Positions 10,234 to 19,849 of a stretch of 64,000 bases of DNA are shown piece by piece (the first letter of the stretch is position 1; each line of letters begins with the position of its first letter). The stretch is from Pelagophyceae sp. CCMP2097 (lineage: Eukaryota > Sar > Pelagophyceae), in NCBI GenBank assembly GCA_026770575.1, contig MU657206.1, positions 220,428-284,427 on the forward strand. The letters are read 5' to 3'. The notes under the pieces were generated by a model. That model made no database searches. It was not told the DNA's origin and saw nothing but the letters and a program-made list of their open reading frames with translations. A program made the translations under genes and the position numbers.

Positions 10234-11611
10234 CTAGGCGGTCTTGCGGAGGAGGACGCCGTCGGAGCCGATTGCGAAGCCGGGCCCGTTCTCGCCGAAG
10301 AACTTGACGTTGTACAGGTTGCCCGGGATCTTGTCCGCCGAGCCGTCGAACTTGAACGTCTTGCCGCCGTCGCGCGAGACGTACAGCGTGCCGCCGCCGC
10401 CGACGGCCCAGACCTCCTTGGCGTTCTTCCAGGCCACGTCCAAAATGCCATAGCCGCCAGAGTTGAGCTCGGTCGCGCCGAACGTGGGAGTGTCCACGCT
10501 CAAATCCGCCGACTCGGCCAGCGCCAAAGTGCCGCCGTTCTGCGACATCCACAGGCCCTTGGCCGCGTCGCCCTGGACGAAGCCCATGGCCTGGATGCGC
10601 TTGGGCGTCCCGCGGTTGTGCGGGATCCAGAAATCCGACCCGGGAGACCAAGTCAGGTAAAAAAATCCTCGACTTGAGACCGCCAGGTAAGACCCGGACA
10701 GCTCGTCGCGCCTACATTTGTGAAAGGCGTCTCGAAGAAGCCCTCTTTCAAGGAGTTACAAAAAGGCTTTTCACGGAGGAGAAGACTCACGAGATGCTTG
10801 CCACGCTCCCAGTAAAGTACGACGCCCCAGACACACCCGACGAGGAGACGCGGTTGAGCGTGGCGTCGATGGTCTCCTTGACCTGGGCCTTCCAGTTTCT
10901 GCCGGCGTTGGAAGTTGTGTAGATTGCACCCGTCGAAGTCGTCATCTCAGCGTTAGACTTCCCCAGCGCGACGACGCCCGTCGGCTCGCCCGGCAGCTTC
11001 GGGGAGAGCGGGATGCGCTCCCAGGACTTGCCCGCGTCTTGGGTATGAAGCAGGATGGGCGGCTTGCCGACCACCCAGCCTTCGCCGTCTTTAAACGACA
11101 CCTTCTCAAACCGATAACCCACTTCTTCTTCCGCGTCCAAGTTCGCAAACGTCCGCGGCTTCCAGCTCCCGCCGCCGTCGACCGTCTCCAGGAAAGTGCC
11201 CTTGGCGCCGACGAGGTAGCCGTGCTCTGGCGTGTCAAAGGCAATGTCGAAGAGCGTCGTTGAGACCGGTAAAGCCACCTGCTCCCACTCCTTGATCTGC
11301 AGGCCCGCCGCGACCGCCGAACCCGGCGCAGCCACGGCCAGCGCACTCGCGACCGCCGCAGCCGTCGCGAGAGTCTGCGTTTCAACGTAAGCGCACTGCT
11401 CGGCACGGTGCGGTCCCGATTCTCCGAGGGACCGGCCCTCTACGCATCTCCCGGGCGTCTCCCGCTGCGAGGATAGATCGAACGCACGCCAAAGTCGCGG
11501 CGCTCGAGCGTTGCGCCGTTTGCGTCGGCGTCGTCGCGGACGGCCGTGCGCGCCGCCGCGCGCGCGCCCGCCGGCGACGGCCAGGCAGCCGAGCAGAGCG
11601 AGGACGCGCAT
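10234..11611 (-). CDS. HCF136: Photosystem II assembly factor HCF136/Ycf48
   Basis: Thylakoid-lumen beta-propeller that helps assemble the PSII reaction centre (binding precursor D1). Exons: 11611 to about 11440, 11374-10791, 10711-10234. The start MRVLALLGCLAVAGGRARGG is a signal peptide. After a basic stretch comes a lumen-targeting segment (ATAAAVASALAVAAPGSAVA) ending in an A-x-A cleavage site, i.e. a multipartite secondary-plastid presequence. The mature part shows the Ycf48 landmarks LFDIAFDTPEHGYLVGAKGT, LETVDGG, GWVVGKPPILLHT, RIPLSPKLPGEP, VSSRGFFYLTWSPG, IPHNRGTPKRIQAMGF and a final blade with GGGGTLYVSRDGGKTFK. The short first intron is inferred from acceptor and phase. Family assignment is near certain. 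Confidence 0.93.
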
Positions 11612-12839
11612 CGTCGCTACGGTGCAAGACGCTGAGAGACGACTCTGATCGAGCGACGACCTCGCAGAGATTTCTAGGACAAGCACCTCGCCCACTTCCC
11701 GAGGCCTCTCTGGCGGGCCTCGGCACGTAGACAGCCACGGCCGCCCTGCAGGCCTGAGTCACGAGTCAACAAGTTCTTGATGATTTCAAGAACTTTACTT
11801 GTTGGGAATCTGGATCGATATCTGGATATCCGCCAGCTGGAGACAGAGTTTTGTGGAGCATGCGCATTCGGTTTTTGGGCTCTCGGAGACAAACTTCTCA
11901 GAGCTGAGACGCGCGGGCGCGCATGCCAAAGCGGAAGAAGAGCGCCGAGCCCGTTCCGTATGGTACCCGCGCCCCCTCTAAGGCAAGAAGTTTGGGGTAT
12001 AGAGGCCTGTGGGGAGAGCCGAGTCGACTCCCTTGAATTCAAATTTCGGCGCTCGACGGCAGCGCGCGAACGAGAGGGTCCGAAATCGCAGCTCGGAGAT
12101 ATGTGCTCCGGATGGCACTGTATGTGGGGCTGATAAAGAAAGATCACGAAAAGAAACCCGCCTTCGACCCGATTCCACTCTGACAACGGAGCGTCTCCGC
12201 GACACTCTTCCAAGTCGTCGATTAGGGCCACTCGTGCCGCGATACTCGCTGGGGACGTCGGCCTCATGGCCCTACAGATGGCGCACCAGTCGGCGCCGGT
12301 CTTATGGACCGATTGCGTGTTTTTCATGGGCATGACGTGCCTCGTACGAACGTCGGCCAAGTTTTGGAAAGCACCAAGTCCCGAACGCCACATTCGTTTG
12401 TGACACTCGGGGATGTGCCTCGGTGAGTAGATCACGAAATTCTGAAAGCTGCGATTTGGGCACCACCCTGAGCGCCGTGAGCGCCCCTCCAAGTTGAGAC
12501 CATTTCACACTTCACCCCCGCATCTGGCCTAAACTTGCCGGCGTCGAGTAAAGACGGTTCCCGCCCATAGATGAGACCCTATACTCGGACCCCAGACCCT
12601 CCGCTCGGCGCCTGGGGCAAAGGTGCCCGCGCGCGAGGCGCCCGAAGAATGACCTCAAAATTGACCTCGCACAAAACCGAATGCTCCAAAAACTCTATCT
12701 CCAGCTGGCGTGGGATCCAGCGCTGATTTCGGCGACGCTTTGAGCAGTTTTGGTCCGAGGCGAGGGGCTCGAGGCTCGAGGTCAAAGGTCGCGGGCCACG
12801 CTCCCGGAGTCGGAGGCTCGCAGGGGCAGGGAGCCCAGC
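11612..12839. other. Intergenic, lower-GC region with inverted-repeat element
   Basis: About 1.2 kb without a convincing gene; base composition drops visibly compared with the flanks. A hairpin-forming segment (CAACAAGTTCTTGA ... TTACTTGTTG) sits at about 11767-11804, followed by the inverted-repeat element listed separately. Confidence 0.5.
11822..12720. mobile_element. MITE-like element with ~55-bp imperfect terminal inverted repeats
   Basis: Left arm 11822-11880 and the reverse complement of right arm 12671-12720 share CTGGAT, CGCCAGCTGGAGA, AGAGTTTT, GGAGCAT and TCGGTTTT in the same order with small indels. The internal ~790 bp is lower in GC, has no transposase-like reading frame and keeps one long meaningless open frame. 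This looks like a non-autonomous DNA element or an inverted duplication. Target-site duplication was not identified with confidence. Confidence 0.45.
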
Positions 12840-13532
12840 ATGGTCCGCGTGAACCAGTACAAGTATGAAAAGGTGATCATTGAGCGCGACCTCTTGCGCG
12901 AGGGCCGCACGGTCCGGCCGCCCCGGCCTGTCTTCGACAAGCCCACGATCCGCGAAGGTCCGTCTTCAAAGTGGCCTCCAATGGCTTGCGTCGGCACCGT
13001 GCGCCGCGATCAAAATCCGTTGGAAGGACGGGTCGGCACCGCGCGCACCAGGTGAAAACGCCGGACGGCGCCACTACCAACCGCGCCTCGCCGCGTCCGC
13101 GAGCGACCTGGGCGGCCCTCGCCACGCACGGCGCCGGCGTCGTTGACGGACGGTCGTAGGTTCGAGTCTGGGTTTTACACTGCGGACCAGCCGCTCTCGG
13201 TCAGCGGCATGATCTGGACACGCAAGGCCAAGGTCTGCGATTCGGGCGGCCAGCTGCGTTCTCGGTTCAGCTCGGGCGAGACGGCGGAGTACGGCGACAT
13301 GGGCGTGATCCGGCGCTTCGCCGAGCCGCAGACGCGGACGTTCTCGCACAAGGACGTGGTCTTCCCCAACCAAAGGTCGATGGCGCGCGAGATCAAGGCT
13401 GGCTTCCGCGACACGGCGGTCAACGGCCCCTGGGAGCGCAAGATCCTCGAGACGCAGGGCCAGCGGCCCACGCAGCTCACGCAGCGCGACTACTTCACGC
13501 AGCTGCGCCACATCGCCCGGGCCGCCGGCTAG
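12840..13532 (+). CDS. Small basic protein, 177 aa, unknown
   Basis: Three exons, 12840-12957, 13052-13094 and 13160-13532, keep frame exactly across two GT-AG introns (94 and 65 nt) and give 177 residues. The product is hydrophilic, rich in Arg, Gln and Phe, with no signal peptide or membrane segment; it starts MVRVNQYKYEKVIIERDLLR and ends TQLTQRDYFTQLRHIARAAG. The middle exon is only 43 nt. No family recognised; a structural or cytoskeletal role would be a guess. Clean phase closure and codon use like the neighbours support a real gene. Confidence 0.65.
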
Positions 13533-13631
13533 CCGCGGCCGCGCCGGCCGCGAGATCCGTAATCCCCCGTGAAACTTTAGAAGTCACAATTTAGAAGTCA
13601 CAACGTCCAGATCAACATGTGCTGCGCGCGC

Positions 13632-15163
13632 CTATGCGTGTACATCGGGAGGGGTGTCGCTTTCCGGCACGACTTGGTGGCGTTCAGTCACGCACCGGAG
13701 GAAGCCGTCGTCCTCGTCGTCCTCATCGATGTCTTCGTAGTCATTTCCGTCCTCGTAGCCATTTCCGGGCTCGTAGATGTTTTCGTCGTCGACGTCGCTG
13801 TCGTCGTTGATCTCCATCTCGTCCTCCATGAATTCGATGAGGGGTGGTCCGTCGTGGCCGGCGTCGTCGGGGTCGGTTTGGCGTGGCACGCGGTCGTAGA
13901 CGTCGACGACGGGGTTGCGCGGCTCGATGGTGCGCCACTGGTTCGCGCGGACGTCGAAGCACTCTGCGGAATCCAGCGCCGCGCCGATCTCGTCGTAGCC
14001 GCCGTGGACGACAAAGTCGCCCTTTGAACAAAACCCGGCGGCGACGTAGCTCCGCCGCGTCCGCATGGGCGGCAGCTCGAGCCACCGGCCGCAGCGAGAA
14101 TCGAACTTCTCCGCAGAATCCGTCGCGTCGAGGCCGTCGGGCGAGCCCCCCGCCGCGTAGACCTATCACTGCGGATCGCACCCGCCGAGGCGGCTCTGGC
14201 GGGCCGCTCTCCGTGCCATTCCCCGGGTCGCCGACGCCGGTTCGGACGCAGTGGTCGGGCCCGAAGCCGAAGCCGGAGCCGGACCGTCTTTCGCGCATGG
14301 GCGCCACCTCGACCCAGCGGCCGTCGCCGGAGAGCGTCTCGGCCGAGGCGAGGAACGTCGTGCCGCCGGCGTAGCCGCCCGCGGCGAGGAGCGCGTCGGA
14401 CGTCGCGACGAGGCCGTGGCCGCAGCGCTTTTGCAGGAGCGCGGGCCCGGGCGCCGATTTCGCGCGCGGCTTGGCGCCGCCCTTGAGCGTCAGGACCTCG
14501 ACGTCGGCCGTGGCGTTGCCGCCCAGAAAAAGCGAATCGCCGCCACCGGCGACGACGAGGCGATCACGGGCGGCCCAGGGCGCCACCGCCGCGGCGCAGA
14601 AGCAGCGCCGCCGAACCAGCGCGCTGCCGAGCGACGTCCACGTGGCGCCGTCGTATTTCGCGACGCGGTCCGAGGCCCGTTCGCCGTTCCACCCGCCGAC
14701 GACATAGACGTCGGCCCAGCCGCGGCCGCGCGCGACGGTGGCCGCGTTGACGCGCGGCGGCGGCCGGTAGTCGCGGGGCCGCTCGGCGGCGGTGACGCTG
14801 ACGGCGGCGCCAAAGGCGACGACGCACATGTCCGCGCCCACGGGGTCGGACTCGTCGCGCGTGCCGCCGACGAGGAGCATGCCATCGCCCGCCTCGAGCG
14901 CGACGAGGAGCGCCGGCCACGTGTACGCCGGCGGCGGCGCCGCCGCCGCACGCGCCAGCCACGCGAACCGCCCTCGGACTTGCGCCTCAGCGGCCTGCGC
15001 GGGCCATCGGTTCTTGGCGGCGCAAATGTCTGTCTTTGCGCACCTCGTATGCGCGCGGTCGCAGCGCCTTGGCCGCGCAGGCACAGGCGCGGACCGCTTC
15101 GCCGCCGCAGAACTCGGCGACGACGACAAAGACGTCCGAGTCCAGCGCCGCCGCCGCCGTCAT
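13632..15163 (-). CDS. F-box-like / Kelch-repeat protein
   Basis: 465-residue protein from exons 15163-15044, 14994-14248 and 14162-13632, all in phase. The first exon encodes an F-box-like helix pair (DVFVVVAEFCGGEAVRACAC ... ALRPRAYE). The second and third carry Kelch blades: LLVGGTRDE, VYVVGGWNGERASDRVAKYD, LVVAGGGDSLF, GLVATSDALLAAGGYAGGT, YAAGGSPDGLDATDSAEKFD and FVVHGGYDEIGAALDSAECF, each with the double glycine and a following W or F. The C terminus is an acidic tail rich in Asp, Glu and Tyr. Such proteins usually act as SCF ubiquitin-ligase substrate receptors; the F-box is divergent, so that role is inferred. Confidence 0.8.
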
Positions 15164-15421
15164 CCGAAAGCGAAAGAGGCGCAGGGCCGAGTCGAAAGAG
15201 TATCGTGCACAAGGTCAATGTCGTCCGTCCTCGACGGCGGCCGGCCGATCGATCGAGCCGGCCTTCTCCGAAAAAGGGTCGGTGAAAATTTGAGCGTCGT
15301 GTTGCTTGCTTAAAATCCACCCTGGGTCGTGTTCAAAAAACGACCACAAACCAGAACTCCTCCGTCTACTCTCTCTCTCTCTCCTAACACATTACCATCC
15401 ACTCCCTCATATGATCATACA

Positions 15422-15912
15422 TATTACAAGAGCGCGCCGGAGGCACACGGAGGACCCGAAGGATACAGCCAAATCCCATTGCAATGCCCACGTAAATAAT
15501 TGAAATTATTTAACTAATCGCTGAACTTTCAAATCCTCCTTATCTTTATTTTTATTATTTTATTTCTTATTGAGCTATTTATTTTTTCTTTTTTTTGCGG
15601 CCGACCAGATTCGAACCTGTGACCAAAAACTTCTTCTATGATGATTCCAATGAGGCTCCTGCTCGACCTCAACTCCCAATTTTAGCGATCGCATCAACCA
15701 CCAATCGCTAAATCGGCCGAGTTGCTGTTTTTTTCTTTCCAAGGTGGAACCTCGGATTTGCTGGGCGACAGACAAACAAACAGACAGACAGACAGACAAA
15801 CGGACAAACGGACAGACAGACATAATTGCCCCAAGTAATCCTTCAATCAAAGGACCCGAAGGGCCCTTGCCGTAAACTGACGTTGAATAAACGGCAAGGA
15901 CCCTTCGGGTCC
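15422..15912 (-). mobile_element. tRNA-derived SINE-like element, copy 1
   Basis: On the minus strand the element reads: a 22-bp-stem hairpin (ACGGCAAGGACCCTTCGGGT arm, 15848-15912), a GTCT/GTTT simple repeat (15765-15825), a 120-nt tRNA-like core (15599-15718), an A-rich tail-like segment, then about 120 bp ending TCTTGTAATA. From the core to the end it is identical to the copy at 56773-57266. The hairpin and simple-repeat part differ between copies. Identical core and tail argue for recent mobility or gene conversion. Confidence 0.75.
15599..15718 (-). ncRNA. tRNA-like core of the SINE-like element (copy 1)
   Basis: The ends GGCCGAT and GTCGGCC can form a 7-bp acceptor stem (one G-U). Downstream of the 5' end is a perfect 8-bp hairpin TTAGCGAT/ATCGCTAA in the D-arm position, and near the 3' end a T arm with GGTTCGAATCT, a good RNA polymerase III B box. 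The anticodon arm is not a normal one: about 60 nt with a TGAGG/CCTCA stem instead. It is a tRNA-related promoter/RNA head and probably not a functional tRNA. Confidence 0.6.
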
Positions 15913-16095
15913 TGAACAAGTCCCTCATGCATACTGAGCTGCTTCCCCGGGTCCGCAGGGTCCAGGGGGGAAACGTCCTCGGCTGCCCCTCGATCGCGTG
16001 GGGCCGCCGCGGCGGCGGGCGCAGGGCGGGGCTCCAAAGCACGCCGCGTCGACAACCGACGCTCTCTCGCGCGGCGTGCATTTCTCGCCAGCGCC

Positions 16096-17200
16096 ATGGC
16101 GCGCCCCCCGCCGGCCGCGCGCCCTCCGCCGGCCGCGGGGCCCGCGGCGGTGCTCCGCGTGTGGATGAATGCGGACCTCGTTTCGCATATCCTCTTGTCG
16201 GTCGAAGTCTGGGACTCCATCAATTTGAGCGCGCTCCTTTTGTCGCGGCAAATCAACGCTGTGCACGCCGACGTGCGCCGACGCATCGAGCCGCTCCGGA
16301 AGCCGCTCGCGTGAGCGCACAAGGTCCGAAAGGGCCGCGCGATTTTTCAAGGACACACCAACTTCGTCTATAGCTGCGCGATCTCGCCCGACGGCAAGCG
16401 CGTCGCGACGGCGAGCAACGACAGGACGTTGCGGCTGTGGGACGCCGAGACCGGCGCGCTGAAGATGACGATTCGGGAGCACACTTCTGGCGTCACGAGC
16501 TGCGCGTTCTCGCCCGACGGCACGCGCGGTCGTGACGGCGAGCGACGGGACGGCGCGGCTCTGGGACGCCAAGACGGGCGCGCTGCTAACGACGCTCGAG
16601 GGCCACACCGGCGAGGTCTGGTGCTGCGTGTTCTCGCCCGACGGCAAGCGCATCATGACGGCGGGCGCCGACGAGACTGCGCGGCTCTGGGACGCCGAGA
16701 CGGGCGCGCTGCAGGCGACGCTCCAAGGGCACACCACCTACATCAGGAGCTACACGTTCTCGCCCGACGGCAAGCGCATCGCGACGGCGAGCGGCATCAC
16801 GGCGCAGCTCTGGGGCGCCGACACGGGCGCGTTGCAGATGACGCTCGTGGGCCACACCAGCGAAGTCATGAGCTGCGCGTTCTCGCCCGACGGCAAGCGC
16901 CTCTTGACGGCGAGCGACGGGACGGTGCGGCTCTGGGACGCCAAGACGGGCGCGCCGCAGAAGACACTCGTTGGGCACACCGCTGACGTCTGGTGCTGCG
17001 CCTTCTCGGCCGACGGCAAGCGCGTCGTGACGGCGAGCAAGGACAAGACGGTACGTATCTGGGACGCCGAGACGGGCGCGCTGCTGATTATGATCGAGGG
17101 GCACACCGGCATCATCTTCAGCTGCACGTTCTTGCCCGACGGCAAGCGTATCGTGACGGCGAGCAGCGACGGGACGGCGCGGCTCTGGACCGCCTTCTAA
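16096..17200 (+). pseudogene. F-box-like / WD40-repeat gene, disrupted
   Basis: Begins at 16096 with a Pro/Ala-rich leader and an F-box-like segment (MNADLVSHILLSVEVWDSIN). An in-frame TGA stands at 16312-16314, before the first WD blade. Eight WD40 blades of 42 residues follow, each with SPDGKR, TAS and RLWDAETGAL signatures. A second break near 16527-16533, where one extra G in an ACGCG tract shifts the frame, separates blade two from the rest (16532-17200 is open). Blades are close to identical at DNA level, so the array expanded recently. Either this is a decayed member of a large family or the two lesions are assembly errors. Confidence 0.7.
16370..17190 (+). repeat. 126-bp tandem repeats (WD40 blades)
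   Basis: About seven to eight consecutive 126-bp units, each containing TCGCCCGACGGCAAGCGC, GACGGCGAGC and CGGCTCTGGGACGCC, encode the WD40 blades. Units differ by few bases, mostly in the strand linking one blade to the next. Confidence 0.8.
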
Positions 17201-17419
17201 TTTTGTGGACGCCCCAGCATCACGTGGGATAGTGTACACTCGACGAGTCTATGAGTCGAGCATCGGGAGTGGGAACGTCGTGCGGTGCGATCGACTGGGC
17301 GTTTGCCCCCTCGGGACCGGCGCTCCCCCGGATATAAACGAACACCCTCATCCCGTGAGTGGTAATCGCCTCCCGCGGGCGCCCCTGGTATCTTCGTCGA
17401 CTTTGCAGGGAGGAGGCGC

Positions 17420-19419
17420 TTAGTAGACAAGGATGGAGGAAATGGACGTCTTGACGCTGTCGCGCGCGCGCAGTGGCACCGGGGCCTTAATGGCGCAGCG
17501 GTTCCCCATTCGGGTGCAATCGATGGCGTAGCGGCGCCACTCGTCGGCGGGCTCGCAGCGTTGGTTGGGCGCGAGCTTGCAGACGGGCTTGCCGCCGGCC
17601 TCGTAGTCGGGCAGCGACGCCACGGGCGTGACGAAGAAGGACAGGCGCACCTCGTTCTCCTTCTTCGGCAGAGCGCCGCTCAGCGCGCGGTGCTGCAGCA
17701 CGTCGACGCGGAGGTTCTGGACGTAGTTGCCCGGAGCCTGCGCGACCTGGCACGCTCTGCACGGCTCGCCGTCGACGGACACGGACAGCTCCATGTGCCA
17801 GTTCGCCGAGAGCAAAGGCTTTGACCACTCGTGTGTCGCCTCGGAGACGTAGACCACTGAGGCGCCGGCGGCAAAGGGCACGACGACGTCGAGGGTGCCC
17901 GCGGCCTCGCCTAGAGCATCCTATGGTATTCTATGGTATCTATAGTATACAACTCACCGCCGACAAAGCCTCGCTTCTGGTCGTAGTAGGAGCAGTGTTT
18001 TTTTGTTTCGTAGCACTCTTGAGCAGACCGCCGCCGCGCGCCGCTGCGCGCCGCGGCGGCAGCGGGGTCGACGGGGCCGCAAAAGCGCGTGGCGCCCCGG
18101 GGGCACCGCGACCGCCCCGCCGGCTGGCTCCGCCACATCGTCTGCGCCGTCGAATTGTCGACGACGTCGCCAAGATCCGGGCCCCGCGGCGCCTTTGGCA
18201 GCGTGGCCATGGCGCAGAACGACGTCGTCGCGCACGTGGGGCCCTTGCAGGCCGACGTGGCGGGGCCGAGCGGCGGCCGCGCGCCGTCGCCGAGGCCCGA
18301 CGCGGCGGCGGCGTCGAGGCCGCGCCGGAGCGCGAGGAGGACGTGGTACGCGAGCTGCTTGCCCATGACCTCGTGGCCGAGGGCGCCCGGGTGCCAATTG
18401 ACGAAGAGCTTTCCCGGCCGGACGAACGGCAGCATCTCCGGCTCCGCCTCGATGTCGACGCCCTCAAACTCGGCGCGGACGTGGTGGCCGTCAGGCGGCG
18501 AGAGCGGGCAGTCCCCAACGTGCTTACCGCCGCAGGCGCCGCCGCCGCCGCGCTTGGTGCGCTTCGCCGGGGCGGCGGCGCGGAGGTGGTCAAAGGCCGT
18601 CCCAAACGCGGAAAACACCGCGGCGCCCTCCGTTTCCGCGTAGCGCTTACCGAGCGCGCCTTCGGGCAGGAGCATCTCGCGGAGCCGCTTCGACTTGTCG
18701 CCGAAGCCGTCGGTATCCATCTGCAAAAAGAAGACGGCCGGCCGCTGCGCAATCGCCCAGGCGTTGCGCGCGAAGACCTCGACGGCGCCGGCGGCGCCGC
18801 CCGCGCCGTCGGAGATGAGGCCGTCCGCAAAGTCCCAGTACTCCCACTCGCGGACGATCAAGTCGGCGTCGTCGCCGCAGATCGTGCGGACGCACATGGA
18901 AGCCGGGAACGGCTCGCGGCCGCCGACGGCGAGGTTGCGCACCTCGACATTTACGCCAAGGGCGGCAAAAACGGGCTTCAGCGCGCGCTCTAGGACGGCG
19001 GGATAGGCCGTGTTCCCGAAGCCGTCGTGGCCCGCCGTAACGGAAGACCCGAGCACGCCCACGGTGAACTTGCCACTGCCCTTGCCGGCGACGAGTCTGG
19101 CGAGCTTGCCGTCGAGGGCCTGCGATAGGCCCGTCGTGCGGTGGACGAGGGCCGCGTCGAGGATTGGCGCATCGCCGCCGTAGTACGCCATCGCCGCCTT
19201 TAGCGCCGCGTCCACGACGGCGCCAGCGATTTTTAGGCGATCGCCGCCGGCCGCCGGCGCCGCGGGCTCGTGCGAATGGCTCTGCCGCACCCACGCCGCG
19301 ACCTCTGCGCCGTGCTGAAGGCGCTTGTGCCGGTCCTCCGAGCCCTCGGCGAGCGACGCCGACGACGCCGAGGCGCCGACGAGGCCCATCAAGACCACGA
19401 AAGCGCGCGGCGGCGTCAT
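17420..19419 (-). CDS. Secreted SGNH/GDSL-like hydrolase
   Basis: 650 residues in two exons, 19419-17958 and 17910-17420, with a 47-nt intron. MTPPRAFVVLMGLVGASASS is a signal peptide. Block I is FTVGVLGSSVTAGHDG with the catalytic-type Ser in G-S-S. VRNLAVGG fits block II, and the C-terminal catalytic pair is seen in NWHPGALGHEVMG (the W-H-P-x-x-x-G-H form of the DxxH block). It is therefore a lipase/esterase-type SGNH enzyme. A Cys-containing C-terminal region of about 200 residues, partly in exon 2 (WHMELSVSVDGEPCRACQVA), may be a beta-sandwich. Substrate is unknown; extracellular acyl or carbohydrate ester cleavage is plausible. Confidence 0.75.
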
Positions 19420-19849
19420 CCGAGGGACTTTCTCCCCAACGTCGGGCTTGGCGCGCGCTGTTCCGCGCGCGGATTAGCGGGCCGGATTTTAACAGAGGAT
19501 GCATCTAGGATTTAATGAATTACTCTTTCGCGACACTTTTAGCGACGTTTTCGACGCACATCAGCTTTCGAACAGCTGTGCATATGCGAGCGGTCGTCCT
19601 CTCTCGCGTCGTGTTCCCGAGCGTGGACAACCCCAGCTCGCGGGCGAGCGAGCGAGCGAGCTCCTCGACGAGCGATCGGCAGCGCGGAGTCGGCAGCGCG
19701 CGCCGAAAGACTTTTACAAAAAGACTGCGGTTTTCTTACCGCGGAGCACTGGCTCGTTCTGAATTGGGTTCGCTCGTCCACGCTCGGCGGCGCGAGGCTC
19801 GTGCGGCTCGGGTGCGGCTTGGGCTCGTGCGGTTTGAGGCTCGGCGGGC
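19420..19849. other. Intergenic region
   Basis: About 430 bp between the start of the SGNH gene and the stop of the next minus-strand gene. A short (GCGA)n run lies near 19643-19660. No gene is seen. Confidence 0.5.

Larger units (their letters stand above)
15164..16095. other. Intergenic region carrying SINE-like element copy 1
   Basis: No protein gene. It contains a (TC)n run at about 15364-15383 and the 465-490 bp repeated element at 15422-15912, then about 180 bp of GC-rich leader before the F-box/WD40 pseudogene. Confidence 0.6.

Noticed and set aside
11674..12492. 272-codon open frame on the minus strand
   Set aside because: Lies inside the low-GC inverted-repeat element, has no domain, no codon bias like the neighbours and no splice structure.
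13156..13172. B-box-like GGTTCGAGTCT suggesting a tRNA
   Set aside because: Overlaps an exon start that keeps phase in a three-exon gene; no acceptor or anticodon stems form.
15599..15718. Functional tRNA with an intron
   Set aside because: Acceptor and T arm fit, but the D arm is an 8-bp hairpin and no anticodon stem/loop pairs properly; identical copy at 56970 in a repeat supports a SINE head.
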